This document shows, one piece after another, positions 7,584 to 15,925 of a DNA stretch of 64,000 nt. This DNA is from Ensifer adhaerens. Lineage in GTDB: Bacteria; Pseudomonadota; Alphaproteobacteria; Rhizobiales; Rhizobiaceae. The notes beneath the pieces are model-generated. The model searched no databases, had not been told where the DNA came from, and worked only from the letters and a program-made list of their open reading frames with translations. Both the position numbers and the translations under genes were made by a program. Location: assembly GCF_020035535.1 (NCBI RefSeq), contig NZ_CP083350.1, forward strand, positions 310,001 through 374,000, read 5' to 3'. Numbering within the stretch: position 1 is the stretch's first letter; every line of letters begins with the position of its first letter.

Positions 7584-9080
7584 ATGACCGCCGTATTTGC
7601 CCGAACGACCTTTCACGACGCTCTCGCCCGCCTTGCCGATCCGCACCTACTCAGGGAGCTTTCCTATGTCGGCGGCCGCTGGATTGCCGGTCACGACGGC
7701 GCCGGCTTCAAGGTGACGGATCCCGCCTCGTCGGCGACACTCGCCTGGGTCGCAGCGCTTGATGCCGAGCAGACCGGAGAGGCCATTTCTGCGGCGAGCG
7801 ATGCGCTGCCAGCCTGGCGCAGCATGTTGCCGCAGCAGCGCGCTGCGATCCTGCGCAAGTGGTACGACCTGATGCTTGGGGCGCGCGAGGATCTTGCCCT
7901 GCTGATGACGCTAGAACAGGGCAAGCCTCTTGCCGAGTCCCGCGGCGAGATCGACTATGCGGCATCCTTCGTCGAATGGTATGCCGAGGAAGGAAAGCGC
8001 CTCAACGCAGAAAGCGTCACCAGCCATCTTCCCGGAGCCGAGATGATCGTTCGCCGCGAGGCGCTCGGCGTGGTCGGCATCGTGACGCCTTGGAATTTCC
8101 CCTCCGCCATGATCACGCGCAAGGCTGCAGCCGCACTTGCGGCCGGCTGCACGGTCGTTGCGCATCCATCCAGCGAAACCCCGCTTTCGGCACTCGCCCT
8201 TGCCGAACTCGGCGAGCGGGCTGGGCTTCCCGCAGGCGTCTTCAATGTGGTGACCGGCGATGCCGCCATCATCGTCGGCCGCATGAATGCCGATCCGCGC
8301 ATTCGCGCCATGAGCTTCACCGGCTCGACGGAAATCGGCAAGCTGATCGCCGGCCAGTGCGCTGAGACCATGAAGCGGCTGGTCATGGAGCTCGGCGGCC
8401 ATGCACCGCTGATCGTCTTCGCCGACGCCGATGTGGAGAAGGCAGCCGATATCGCCATCGCGGCAAAGTTTGCAACCTCCGGCCAGGATTGCCTCGCCGC
8501 CAATCGCATCTATGTCGAAAGGCCGATCCTGAGGGCGTTTGAGGCGGCCTTTGCTGCGCGGATCGCGGACCTGAAGGTCGGTGCAGGCCTTGACCGCGAC
8601 AGCGAGATCGGCCCGCTGATGCACGAACGGGCGATCACCAAAGTCGAGGACCAGGTGGCCGACGCACTTCGGCTTGGCGCCAAGCTTTCGGTCGGCGGAA
8701 GGCGCCATGCGGCCGGACCACTTTTCTTCGAACCCACGCTGCTGACCGACGTGCCCGACGAAGCGCTGATCATGCGCGAGGAAACATTCGGCCCGGTCGC
8801 CGCCGTCACCGCTTTCGACAGCGAGGGCGAAGTGATCGCGCGCGCCAATGCCACCGACTATGGCCTCGTCGCATACGTGGTCACAGAGAACGGCGGACGC
8901 CAGATGCGTCTTGCGCGGGCTTTGGAGTACGGGATGGTCGCGATCAATCGGGTGAAAATCACCGGCGGACCGATCCCCTTCGGCGGCTGGAAGCAGTCAG
9001 GCCTTGGGCGCGAAGGTTCGCGCCACGGCATCGAGGCCTTCACCGAACTCAAATATCTCTGCATCGATACGGCCGCCTGA
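7584..9080 (+). CDS. doeC: DoeC, aspartate-semialdehyde dehydrogenase of ectoine degradation
   Basis: A 498-residue NAD(P)-dependent aldehyde dehydrogenase. Landmarks are PWNFPSAM (oxyanion Asn171), FTGSTEIG, catalytic base Glu269 in MELGGHAPL and nucleophile Cys303 in SGQDCLAANR. DoeC oxidises L-aspartate beta-semialdehyde to aspartate, the last step of ectoine breakdown. The start at 7584 is chosen for its AGGAGGAG ribosome site; the longer in-frame reading from 7494 has no such signal. doeD follows after 37 bases. By sequence alone it resembles succinate-semialdehyde dehydrogenase; the neighbours decide the assignment. Confidence 0.88.
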   Translation: MTAVFARTTFHDALARLADPHLLRELSYVGGRWIAGHDGAGFKVTDPASSATLAWVAALDAEQTGEAISAASDALPAWRSMLPQQRAAILRKWYDLMLGAREDLALLMTLEQGKPLAESRGEIDYAASFVEWYAEEGKRLNAESVTSHLPGAEMIVRREALGVVGIVTPWNFPSAMITRKAAAALAAGCTVVAHPSSETPLSALALAELGERAGLPAGVFNVVTGDAAIIVGRMNADPRIRAMSFTGSTEIGKLIAGQCAETMKRLVMELGGHAPLIVFADADVEKAADIAIAAKFATSGQDCLAANRIYVERPILRAFEAAFAARIADLKVGAGLDRDSEIGPLMHERAITKVEDQVADALRLGAKLSVGGRRHAAGPLFFEPTLLTDVPDEALIMREETFGPVAAVTAFDSEGEVIARANATDYGLVAYVVTENGGRQMRLARALEYGMVAINRVKITGGPIPFGGWKQSGLGREGSRHGIEAFTELKYLCIDTAA

Positions 9081-9117
9081 ACGCGGGCGCCACATTTCAT
9101 ACGCGAAAGGAAAGACC

Positions 9118-10500
9118 ATGCTCGACAGAAGCAACGAACACAGCGCCTGGGACCGTGATCACTTTTTCCACCCGTCCACGCATATGGGCATGCACGCCCG
9201 CGGCGAGACGCCGACCCGCGTCATCGGCGGCGGCGAAGGTGTGTACATTACCGACACCAGCGGCAGGACGAGCCTTGATGCCTTTGCCGGCCTCTACTGC
9301 GTCAATGTCGGCTACGGCCGGCAGAAGATCGCCGACGCAATCGCCGAGCAGGCCAAAAACCTTGCTTATTACCACGCCTATGTCGGCCACGGTACGGAAG
9401 CGTCGATCACGCTTTCCAAGATGATCATCGACCGTGCACCGGAGGGCATGAGCCGGGTTTATTTTGGTCTTTCGGGTTCGGACGCCAACGAGACCAATAT
9501 CAAGCTGATCTGGTACTACAACAACATCCTCGGCCGGCCGGAAAAAAAGAAGATCATCTCACGCTGGCGCGGCTATCACGGCTCCGGCGTCATGACCGGC
9601 TCGTTGACCGGCCTCCATCTCTTCCACAACGCGTTTGATCTGCCGCGCGCGCCGATCCTGCACACGGAAGCGCCCTCCTTCTTCCGCCGCCCGGATCGCT
9701 CGATGGATGAAGAGCAGTTCTCGCAACATTGCGCCGACAAGCTCGAGGAAATGATCCTCGCCGAAGGCCCGGAGACGATCGCCGCCTTTATCGGCGAGCC
9801 GATCCTCGGCACCGGCGGCATCGTGCCGCCGCCGAAGGGCTATTGGCAGAAGATCCAGGCGGTGCTCGAGAAGTACGACATCCTGCTCGTCGCCGACGAA
9901 GTGGTGACCGGCTTCGGCCGTCTCGGCACGATGTTCGGCTCCGATCACTACGGCATGCGGCCTGATCTCATCACCATTGCCAAGGGTCTCACCTCGGCAT
10001 ACGCGCCGCTGTCGGGCACGATCGTCTCGGACAAGATGTGGCAGGTGCTGGTGCAAGGATCCGACGAACTGGGTGCGATCGGCCATGGCTGGACCTATTC
10101 CGCCCATCCGATCTGCGCGGCCGCGGGCGTTGCCAATCTCGAACTGATCGACGAGTTGGGGCTGGTTGAAAACGCCGGTAGCACCGGCGCCTACTTCCGC
10201 TCGGAGCTGACGAAGGCGCTTGCCGGCCACAAGCATGTGGGCGAGGTGCGTGGCGACGGATTGATGGCCGCGATCGAATTTGTCGAGGACAAGGACGACC
10301 GGGTCTTCTTCGATCCGGCGAAGAAGGTGGGCCCGCAAATCGCGGCCGCCCTGCTCGAACGCGGCGTTATCGGCCGCGCCATGCCGCAGGGCGATATCCT
10401 GGGCTTCGCGCCGCCGCTCTGCCTGACAACCGGCGAGGCAGACATCGTCGTGAAAGCGGCCGCCGGCGCGATCACGTCCGTACTCGGTGCTGGAGGCTGA
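9118..10500 (+). CDS. doeD: DoeD, diaminobutyrate aminotransferase of ectoine degradation
   Basis: A 460-residue class III (omega) PLP aminotransferase. It shows the SGSDANETNIKL substrate/PLP loop, Asp260 in LLVADEVVTGFGR and the Schiff-base Lys289 in ITIAKGLTSAYAPL. DoeD transaminates L-2,4-diaminobutyrate to aspartate semialdehyde, the substrate of DoeC. The ATG at 9118 follows GAAAGGAAAG; the longer frame would overlap doeC. It is the last gene seen in this rightward unit. Other omega-transaminase activities cannot be excluded from sequence. Confidence 0.87.
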   Translation: MLDRSNEHSAWDRDHFFHPSTHMGMHARGETPTRVIGGGEGVYITDTSGRTSLDAFAGLYCVNVGYGRQKIADAIAEQAKNLAYYHAYVGHGTEASITLSKMIIDRAPEGMSRVYFGLSGSDANETNIKLIWYYNNILGRPEKKKIISRWRGYHGSGVMTGSLTGLHLFHNAFDLPRAPILHTEAPSFFRRPDRSMDEEQFSQHCADKLEEMILAEGPETIAAFIGEPILGTGGIVPPPKGYWQKIQAVLEKYDILLVADEVVTGFGRLGTMFGSDHYGMRPDLITIAKGLTSAYAPLSGTIVSDKMWQVLVQGSDELGAIGHGWTYSAHPICAAAGVANLELIDELGLVENAGSTGAYFRSELTKALAGHKHVGEVRGDGLMAAIEFVEDKDDRVFFDPAKKVGPQIAAALLERGVIGRAMPQGDILGFAPPLCLTTGEADIVVKAAAGAITSVLGAGG

Positions 10501-10693
10501 AGGTCGGCTGACAGGTCGCTGGCAAGCGTGAACGAGGAGGAAGCGGGTGCGATCGTTTCCACCCTCGCCTGCCCGGCCGCGCCAGCGACCAGGCCAGAAC
10601 GGCCCCGTAGCTATCTGCCCGTTGAAGTCTCTCCAGTGTCGCGGGCCGAAACGGATCGAGTGGCCGCCCGCGGCAGCCACCCCGCGGTGAAGT

Positions 10694-12007
10694 TTACTCC
10701 TGGTTCTCAGCGTTCCGTAGATACTGCGCCGTGGTGAGATAGTAGTTCCGGGCGGTGGCATTGATCTGGCGCTCACCCAACTCGGTCAGTGCCCTCGCCT
10801 TGATCGCCTTGGCCTGCATGTTCTCAGGGTCGGAGGCTAGTACATAGTCGATCAGTTCCGCGCCCCATTGGAATTCCTTGGCCTCGACTGCTTCCCGGGC
10901 GCGGGCGATCATCTTCTCTGTCCCTCCAGCCATTTCGAGCATTTTTTCAGCGCGCTCGGTGGGCGGCAGAGGGTTCAAATTCGTGGCATTTCCATCGAAC
11001 CAGCCGACATAGTCAGCATAGATACCACGCACGGCCCATGCGACTGTGCCGTAGTATTCTTGCAGATGTGGGCTCCTTGCGAGTTCGGAAGAAAGCTTCA
11101 CTTCCTGAACGATGTCGTCCGGCGTTTTTCCCTGTTTGATTCCGGCCAGCGTCTGATCGAGGACCGCCTTGATCCCGTCCCGGTAGTCGGTGAGCGCCTT
11201 GCGGACCTCGTCCTTCCCGAGGATAGGTCGCATATGGCCCTGGATCATGTAGGTAGCATTCAAGGCGAGCATCTTGTCGAGACTTGCGACCCACTTCTCC
11301 GGCGGCCGCAGCTTGAGGCCGCGGATCGGCGAGAGGTTCGGGTAGGATTTCAGGAAATTGTCGCCGGGGATCAGCACGCCCTTTCCGGGGATCCAGACGG
11401 CCGTGTTCTCCGGTGACTCTCCGGGCGTATGGATGAGTTGCATCGAGACACCGGCAAGCTCGATGGTCTCGCACTCGCCGCCGAAAGTGCGGGTCGGCGG
11501 CAGGAAGCCCTCCCGGGTATGCGGTGTAACGCGGCCATATTCGAGCTGCGTGCCCGCGTTGATGAACAGATCGTCGGCCAGCTTCGTTCCGAAGGCATCG
11601 CCGCCATCCCTCGGTCCCCTTCCGAACTCAGGGCCGGCTTCCACCAGCACCTGATGGCTGTAGATTTCGGGATTGTCAGCTCCGGCAAATACCTTCGTGC
11701 GGCCAGAATGATCCGGGTGATTGTGGGTGTAGATGATTGCCCGGACAGGGCGGACGAAACGATCACCGAAGGCGTCCACGATCGCCTTGGCGTCGACAGG
11801 GTTGGCGGATGTGTCGACGATAATCGAACCACCGTCGCCTTGGATCAGCGTGACGTTACTCGCCGAATAGCCGACGGCGGCAAAAACGCCCTCCGTGATT
11901 TCGATGATATCCTTGCGGAATTCGGCGGAACTCGCACGCAGTTGCTCACGCCCGGCGAATTCATCTGCAGAAGCGGGCAACGCCTGCCCAGGAGTTGGTG
12001 TGATCAT
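10694..12007 (-). CDS. Metallo-beta-lactamase-fold alkylsulfatase-like hydrolase
   Basis: The protein has a metallo-beta-lactamase domain with the metal motif THNHPDHSG (family form THxHxDH) and a later histidine in IHTPGESPENT and MIQGHMRP, then a helical dimerisation region (YADYVGWFDGNATNLNPLPP) typical of SdsA/Pseudomonas-type alkylsulfatases. The C-terminal SCP2-like lipid-binding domain of those enzymes is absent; the protein ends at AQYLRNAENQE. The start is uncertain: 12007 has AGGA upstream and gives 437 residues, while in-frame ATGs at 12112 and 12262 add unconserved sequence. Likely substrates are sulfate esters, but the short form leaves this open. No obvious signal peptide is seen with this start. 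Confidence 0.65.
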   Translation of the reverse strand: MITPTPGQALPASADEFAGREQLRASSAEFRKDIIEITEGVFAAVGYSASNVTLIQGDGGSIIVDTSANPVDAKAIVDAFGDRFVRPVRAIIYTHNHPDHSGRTKVFAGADNPEIYSHQVLVEAGPEFGRGPRDGGDAFGTKLADDLFINAGTQLEYGRVTPHTREGFLPPTRTFGGECETIELAGVSMQLIHTPGESPENTAVWIPGKGVLIPGDNFLKSYPNLSPIRGLKLRPPEKWVASLDKMLALNATYMIQGHMRPILGKDEVRKALTDYRDGIKAVLDQTLAGIKQGKTPDDIVQEVKLSSELARSPHLQEYYGTVAWAVRGIYADYVGWFDGNATNLNPLPPTERAEKMLEMAGGTEKMIARAREAVEAKEFQWGAELIDYVLASDPENMQAKAIKARALTELGERQINATARNYYLTTAQYLRNAENQE

Positions 12008-12372
12008 CAAGGCTAATCCTACTTCACGGCTCCCCGAGCCTGGCGTCAGGAGTGACGGCCCTTGGCCGTCAGTCGTTGCGGCTGCGACTGCAGCGGATCT
12101 GGTGGACGTCATATTGGAATAACTGGCCGGTGTCCCGTCCTTCCTTGCGACCAAGGTCCACCTGGTGATCACTACCCCCTTTTTTCGCGCCACGCGCCTC
12201 AGACCTCCCCCGGCCATAGAAAATCGTCTGTCTTTGCGCTGGTTCAAACAGTCCGGTCTCACTTCACCTTAGGTTGACGCCGAGATTGCCGGATCGTCGT
12301 TGCCTGGAAGCGGAAGGTGCTTCGACGCAACGTGGACATGGAACATATGCAATGCGAGCAGCGGACCCAGCG
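12008..12372. other. Non-coding or N-terminal stretch between the alkylsulfatase-like gene and the small gene at 12373
   Basis: This 365-base stretch holds the alternative N-terminal extension of the leftward alkylsulfatase-like gene (to 12112 or 12262) and the promoter region for the divergent small gene. I see no convincing promoter, repeat or RNA in it. Confidence 0.4.
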
Positions 12373-12777
12373 ATGACATCGACATTGGCCCAAACCAAAG
12401 AAGACATCGGCCGTGCGATCGCGCGCATGCACGGCGCGGTCTTGAGCAGCGCGATCGACTGCGAATGCCGAGACCGGGTGGGCGAGGCACTGCGCGACCT
12501 TGAAAGGCTGGAGCGAGAGCGGATCGAGCGGAGCCTGTTGGCAGCGGCCAGCGACCAGCGTCAAAGGATCGAGGCACTTCTGGTGCTGCTCGGTGACTTT
12601 GACCCCAATGAAACAGATGCCCTTGACGATGGCACCATGGCGGAGGCGAGCCTGCTCTTCGCCGATATCGCTGCTGCCGCAGAGTTGGGCTCCTATTTGC
12701 TACGACAATCGCGCCAGGTTCGCCATTCATCCGGCGGAATGCAGGAGGCTGCCAATCATGCCACGCAGAGAGAGTGA
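12373..12777 (+). CDS. Hypothetical helical protein
   Basis: A 134-residue protein that I do not recognise. It is almost wholly alpha-helical by composition, with heptad-like charged stretches (ALRDLERLERERIERSLLAA, then QRQRIEALLVLLGDFDPNE), two close cysteines in DCECRD and an acidic middle. No signal peptide or membrane span is seen. I used the ATG at 12373 (MTSTLAQTK); an in-frame ATG at 12352 is also possible and neither has a clear ribosome site. It overlaps the next small gene by 20 bases in another frame, and that gene has its ribosome site inside this one, so the two are probably made together. Confidence 0.55.
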   Translation: MTSTLAQTKEDIGRAIARMHGAVLSSAIDCECRDRVGEALRDLERLERERIERSLLAAASDQRQRIEALLVLLGDFDPNETDALDDGTMAEASLLFADIAAAAELGSYLLRQSRQVRHSSGGMQEAANHATQRE

Positions 12778-12952
12778 GTTTTATCCGGCGCGCTTTGGAG
12801 GCTTGCAGCGACGCGACGCTTCTCAGCGGAGCCGGTTCAGAGACGCGCTCCTGGACATCGCCATGTCCCAAACCGTCGCGCTCGGGGATATGAGCTTGCT
12901 TCTCGAAACCCTGCAGGACGACAGAACAGCCGGCAGCTCGGACTGGCGTTGA
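12758..12952 (+). CDS. Small basic hypothetical protein, coupled to the upstream gene
   Basis: A 64-residue protein starting MPRRESEFYPARFGG, with AGGAGG at 12743-12748, ten bases before the ATG. It has a basic N-terminal third and a helical C-terminal part (RFRDALLDIAMSQTVALGDM). It overlaps the 3' end of the gene at 12373 by 20 bases. I do not recognise a family. The good ribosome site and overlap argue that it is real. It ends just before a bidirectional hairpin at 12978. Confidence 0.5.
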   Translation: MPRRESEFYPARFGGLQRRDASQRSRFRDALLDIAMSQTVALGDMSLLLETLQDDRTAGSSDWR

Positions 12953-12977
12953 TATCGCCAGCCATTTCGTTCTGGCG

Positions 12978-13001
12978 TTTGCGCCGAAAATCCGGCGCAA
13001 A
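12978..13001. terminator. Bidirectional terminator between convergent genes
   Basis: Perfect 9-base stem TTTGCGCCG (12978-12986) and CGGCGCAAA (12993-13001) with a 6-base loop, placed between the small gene ending at 12952 and the MocR gene ending at 13007. Flanking T-runs are short. Confidence 0.6.
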
Positions 13002-13006
13002 AGCGG

Positions 13007-14497
13007 CTAAGGCTTCGCTACGGCGCCGAATGCGTCCGCCAGCTTCCTGACTGCAGTCTCGATTTCACCCGGCGTGTAGGCCGCAAATCCCATCAGGAAG
13101 CCGGCCATAGGCTCGCCGGTAGCGTAAAGACCGGACAGTCCCATGATGTCGATCCCGGCACGTCGAGCGGCGTCGATGGCTGTGGGCTCCGGCATGTTGC
13201 CGACCAGTACACAGGGCATCTGCAGCCCGCCGATGGGGACCTGCGCTTCGACATAGTTCGACAGATGCTTGCCGACGAGGGTTGCCAGCAGGGCGAGCCG
13301 GTCGGCGTAGACGCTGCGCATGGTGCGGACATGCGCACCAAAATGCCCGCCTTCCATGAAGCGGGCGAGCGTCAATTGCGCCAGCGGGGCGGTGTGCCCG
13401 TCAAGCAGCGTGCGCGCGACCGTCATCGGCTGCACGAGTTGGGGAGGCAGCACCACATAGCCGATCCTCAAGCCCGGAAAGAGCGATTTGGTGAAGGTGC
13501 CGATGTAGATCGTCCGGTCGTGCGGATCGAGACCCTGAACGCAGGCCGTCGGCTTGCCAGCATAATGGAATTCGCTGTCGTAGTCGTCCTCGATGATCCA
13601 GGCATGATGGTGTTTGGCCCACTCGATCAGCGCCAGGCGGCGCTCCAGCGCCAGCGTCGCACCGGTCGGGAACTGATGCGAGGGCGTCAGGAACACGGCC
13701 TTGGCCTTGCGCGGTTCGGCCATGATCTCCTCAACGACGAGGCCCTGGCCATCGACGCGAACGGGAACGCATTCCAGCCCCGCCGCGTCGAAAGCCTTGC
13801 GCGCACCGTAGTAGGCGGGGTCTTCGATGAAGATCCGGTCGCCGGGGTCGAACAGCATGTTTGCGCAAAGTGTCAACGCCTGCTGCGAACTCGTGAGGAC
13901 CAACGCCCGATCGGCCGTGGCGCGCGCGCCACGCTCCAGGTTCATATAGTCGGCGATGGCACGGCGAAGCGATTCGGTCCCTTGCGGATCGCCGTGAAGG
14001 AGCACCTGGGTGCCGTTCTCCCGCAACACCTGGCGTTCCAGGCGTTCCCAAATCCGGAGAGGAAAATTCCGCGTCTCCGGCACACCATGCGCGAACGGTC
14101 GCGGCGCAAGCAGTTCGCGCACACCGCCACTTTGAAACATCGCATCGCCACGTCTGCTGAGGTTCGGCGCGTGGTTGCGCAATAGCGTATCCCGCCGGGA
14201 AAGGCGCCGACCGCTTGCGAATTCCGTCATCTCGGCCACGAAGCTCCCGCTTCCCACCCGGCGCTCGATGAAGCCTTCGGCATGAAGCTGACCATAGGCT
14301 GCTTCGACGGTGTCGCGGGATACGCCGAGCGACTGGGCGAGCGCGCGTGACGCCGGCAGCGGCTTTCGGGGCCCAATCACGCCATCGAGGATCAGTTGCC
14401 GGATTGCGCGTTGTATCCGCGCGTGAAGCGGCATGGCGGCATGCGCCGGATGAACGAGCCAAGCCTTCACGGACTCCAGTTGCGAATGCTTGAACAA
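13007..14497 (-). CDS. MocR/PdxR-type GntR regulator with aminotransferase domain
   Basis: A 496-residue MocR-family regulator: N-terminal GntR winged helix (about residues 22-90, SRALAQSLGVSRDTVEAAYG) joined to a fold-type I aminotransferase-like domain with the PLP lysine Lys337 in GTFTKSLFPGLRIGYV. Proteins of this class sense PLP or amino compounds through the PLP domain. It is divergent from the BenE-type transporter gene with 111 bases between the starts, so it probably controls that transporter and itself. It is distinct from EnuR (low similarity by eye outside the shared motifs). The effector is unknown. Confidence 0.82.
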   Translation of the reverse strand: MFKHSQLESVKAWLVHPAHAAMPLHARIQRAIRQLILDGVIGPRKPLPASRALAQSLGVSRDTVEAAYGQLHAEGFIERRVGSGSFVAEMTEFASGRRLSRRDTLLRNHAPNLSRRGDAMFQSGGVRELLAPRPFAHGVPETRNFPLRIWERLERQVLRENGTQVLLHGDPQGTESLRRAIADYMNLERGARATADRALVLTSSQQALTLCANMLFDPGDRIFIEDPAYYGARKAFDAAGLECVPVRVDGQGLVVEEIMAEPRKAKAVFLTPSHQFPTGATLALERRLALIEWAKHHHAWIIEDDYDSEFHYAGKPTACVQGLDPHDRTIYIGTFTKSLFPGLRIGYVVLPPQLVQPMTVARTLLDGHTAPLAQLTLARFMEGGHFGAHVRTMRSVYADRLALLATLVGKHLSNYVEAQVPIGGLQMPCVLVGNMPEPTAIDAARRAGIDIMGLSGLYATGEPMAGFLMGFAAYTPGEIETAVRKLADAFGAVAKP

Positions 14498-14608
14498 ATG
14501 GTCTGACCCTGCCTGACAAAATGGATGGGAACATCAGTCCATTGGGCGGCTAAATGTCAACGCACTTCGTCGGCCACCCGCCGCAGAATTCAGGAGTTCC
14601 GTCAAGAC

Positions 14609-15841
14609 ATGCCTTCCCATCCATCGCCCACTCCCATCCGCCTGAACGACCTGACGCACCCGATCGTGGCGGGCCTGATCTCAGTCATCGTCAATTACGG
14701 CGGCACATTCATCCTGGTCTTTCAGGCCGCGAAGGTCGCCGGTCTCAGTCCGGAGCTGACCGCGTCGTGGGTATGGTCCGTCTCCGTCGGCGTGGGGCTG
14801 TCAGGGCTCTTCTTGAGTTGGCGATATCGCGAGCCGATTATCACCGCCTGGTCGACACCAGCGGCGGCGTTTCTCGTGACGGCACTGGCAACGACACCCT
14901 ATGCGCAGGCCATTGGTGCCTACATGGTCTCGGCTGCAGCTTTCGTCGCACTTGGCCTTTCCGGCTACTTCGAGAAGGTCATCCGCCTGATCCCGTCGGG
15001 CATTGCCTCCGGCCTATTGGCCGGCATTCTGCTGCAGTTCGGGATCGGTGCGTTTGGCGGCGCCAGCGTCGATCCGCTGCTCGTCGGCTTGCTGATCGCT
15101 GCCTATGTCGTGCTGAAGCGCTTCTCCGCCCGCTATGCGGTGGTCGGCATCCTCATTCTTGGGCTCTCGTTCCTGCTTGCAGAGGGCCGGGTCGACCTGT
15201 CCGGGCTGAAGCTGGAATTCGCGGCACCCGTTTTCACCATGCCGGAATTCTCGCTGAACGCACTGCTTTCCGTCGCATTGCCGTTGTTTCTGATCACGCT
15301 GACCGGCCAATACATGCCGGGTATGCTGGTGCTGCGAAATGACGGCTTCAAGACCAGCGCCAACCCGATCGTCACCGCGACCGGCCTCGGTTCGCTCATC
15401 ATGGCGCCCTTCGGCTCCCACGCTTTCAATATCGCGGCCATCACCGCGGCAATCGCCACCGGAAAGGAAGCGCATGAGGACCCGTCCAAGCGCTGGATCG
15501 CGGGCATCGCGGCAGGCTGCTTCTATGTGCTCGTGGGTGTCTTCGGTGTGACCCTCGCTGCCGTGTTCATGGCATTCCCCGCAACATTCATCACCACGCT
15601 TGCGGGCCTCGCGCTGCTGGGCACGATCGGCGGCAGCCTTGCCGGAGCGATGGCCGATCCGACATCGCGCGAGGCTGCTCTCATCACATTCCTGGCGTCT
15701 GCCGCCAACATCAAGCTTCTCGGCATTGGCGGAGCTTTCTGGGGTCTGGTAATCGGCCTCGTCGCCTATATCGTGCTGAACGGTCGCCTGCCGCAACGCG
15801 ACAGGATCAAGTTGGCCGGGACCGAGGGAGCCGCCAAATGA
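14609..15841 (+). CDS. BenE-family benzoate/H+ symporter-like membrane protein
   Basis: A hydrophobic protein of about 410 residues with some 11-12 membrane segments. It carries the BenE family pattern: LTHPIVAGLISVIVNYGGTF near the N-terminus, TAWSTPAAAFLVT and the SHAFNIAAITAAI helix. The family includes the Acinetobacter benzoate transporter, but many members lie away from benzoate genes, and no aromatic pathway is visible here. The start at 14609 has AGGAG twelve bases upstream; the longer frame begins with sequence unlike the family. The divergent MocR gene suggests control by a PLP-linked or amino effector, so the substrate may not be benzoate. Confidence 0.8.
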   Translation: MPSHPSPTPIRLNDLTHPIVAGLISVIVNYGGTFILVFQAAKVAGLSPELTASWVWSVSVGVGLSGLFLSWRYREPIITAWSTPAAAFLVTALATTPYAQAIGAYMVSAAAFVALGLSGYFEKVIRLIPSGIASGLLAGILLQFGIGAFGGASVDPLLVGLLIAAYVVLKRFSARYAVVGILILGLSFLLAEGRVDLSGLKLEFAAPVFTMPEFSLNALLSVALPLFLITLTGQYMPGMLVLRNDGFKTSANPIVTATGLGSLIMAPFGSHAFNIAAITAAIATGKEAHEDPSKRWIAGIAAGCFYVLVGVFGVTLAAVFMAFPATFITTLAGLALLGTIGGSLAGAMADPTSREAALITFLASAANIKLLGIGGAFWGLVIGLVAYIVLNGRLPQRDRIKLAGTEGAAK

Positions 15842-15879
15842 GCGCCGGCCTTCCGTCATCTTGATCCCTGAGAGCTTTG

Positions 15880-15914
15880 GCAAGGCCGGCCGCCGTGCGG
15901 GCCGCCGGCCTTGC
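15880..15914. terminator. GC-rich hairpin between convergent benE-like gene and exsH
   Basis: Arms GCAAGGCCGGC (15880-15890) and GCCGGCCTTGC (15904-15914) are exact reverse complements with a 13-base loop. It sits between two converging genes, as a bidirectional terminator would. No T-run follows. Confidence 0.6.
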
Positions 15915-15925
15915 CCGCTACCCGA

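Noticed and set aside
10501-10693. A missing SCP2 domain continuing after the alkylsulfatase-like stop
   Set aside because: The leftward gene ends at 10694 and the 193 bases beyond it are too short for the domain; I saw no continuing frame with its pattern.
14609-15841. Calling the BenE-family gene a benzoate transporter with certainty
   Set aside because: No benzoate degradation gene is near, and the family is broader than benzoate.
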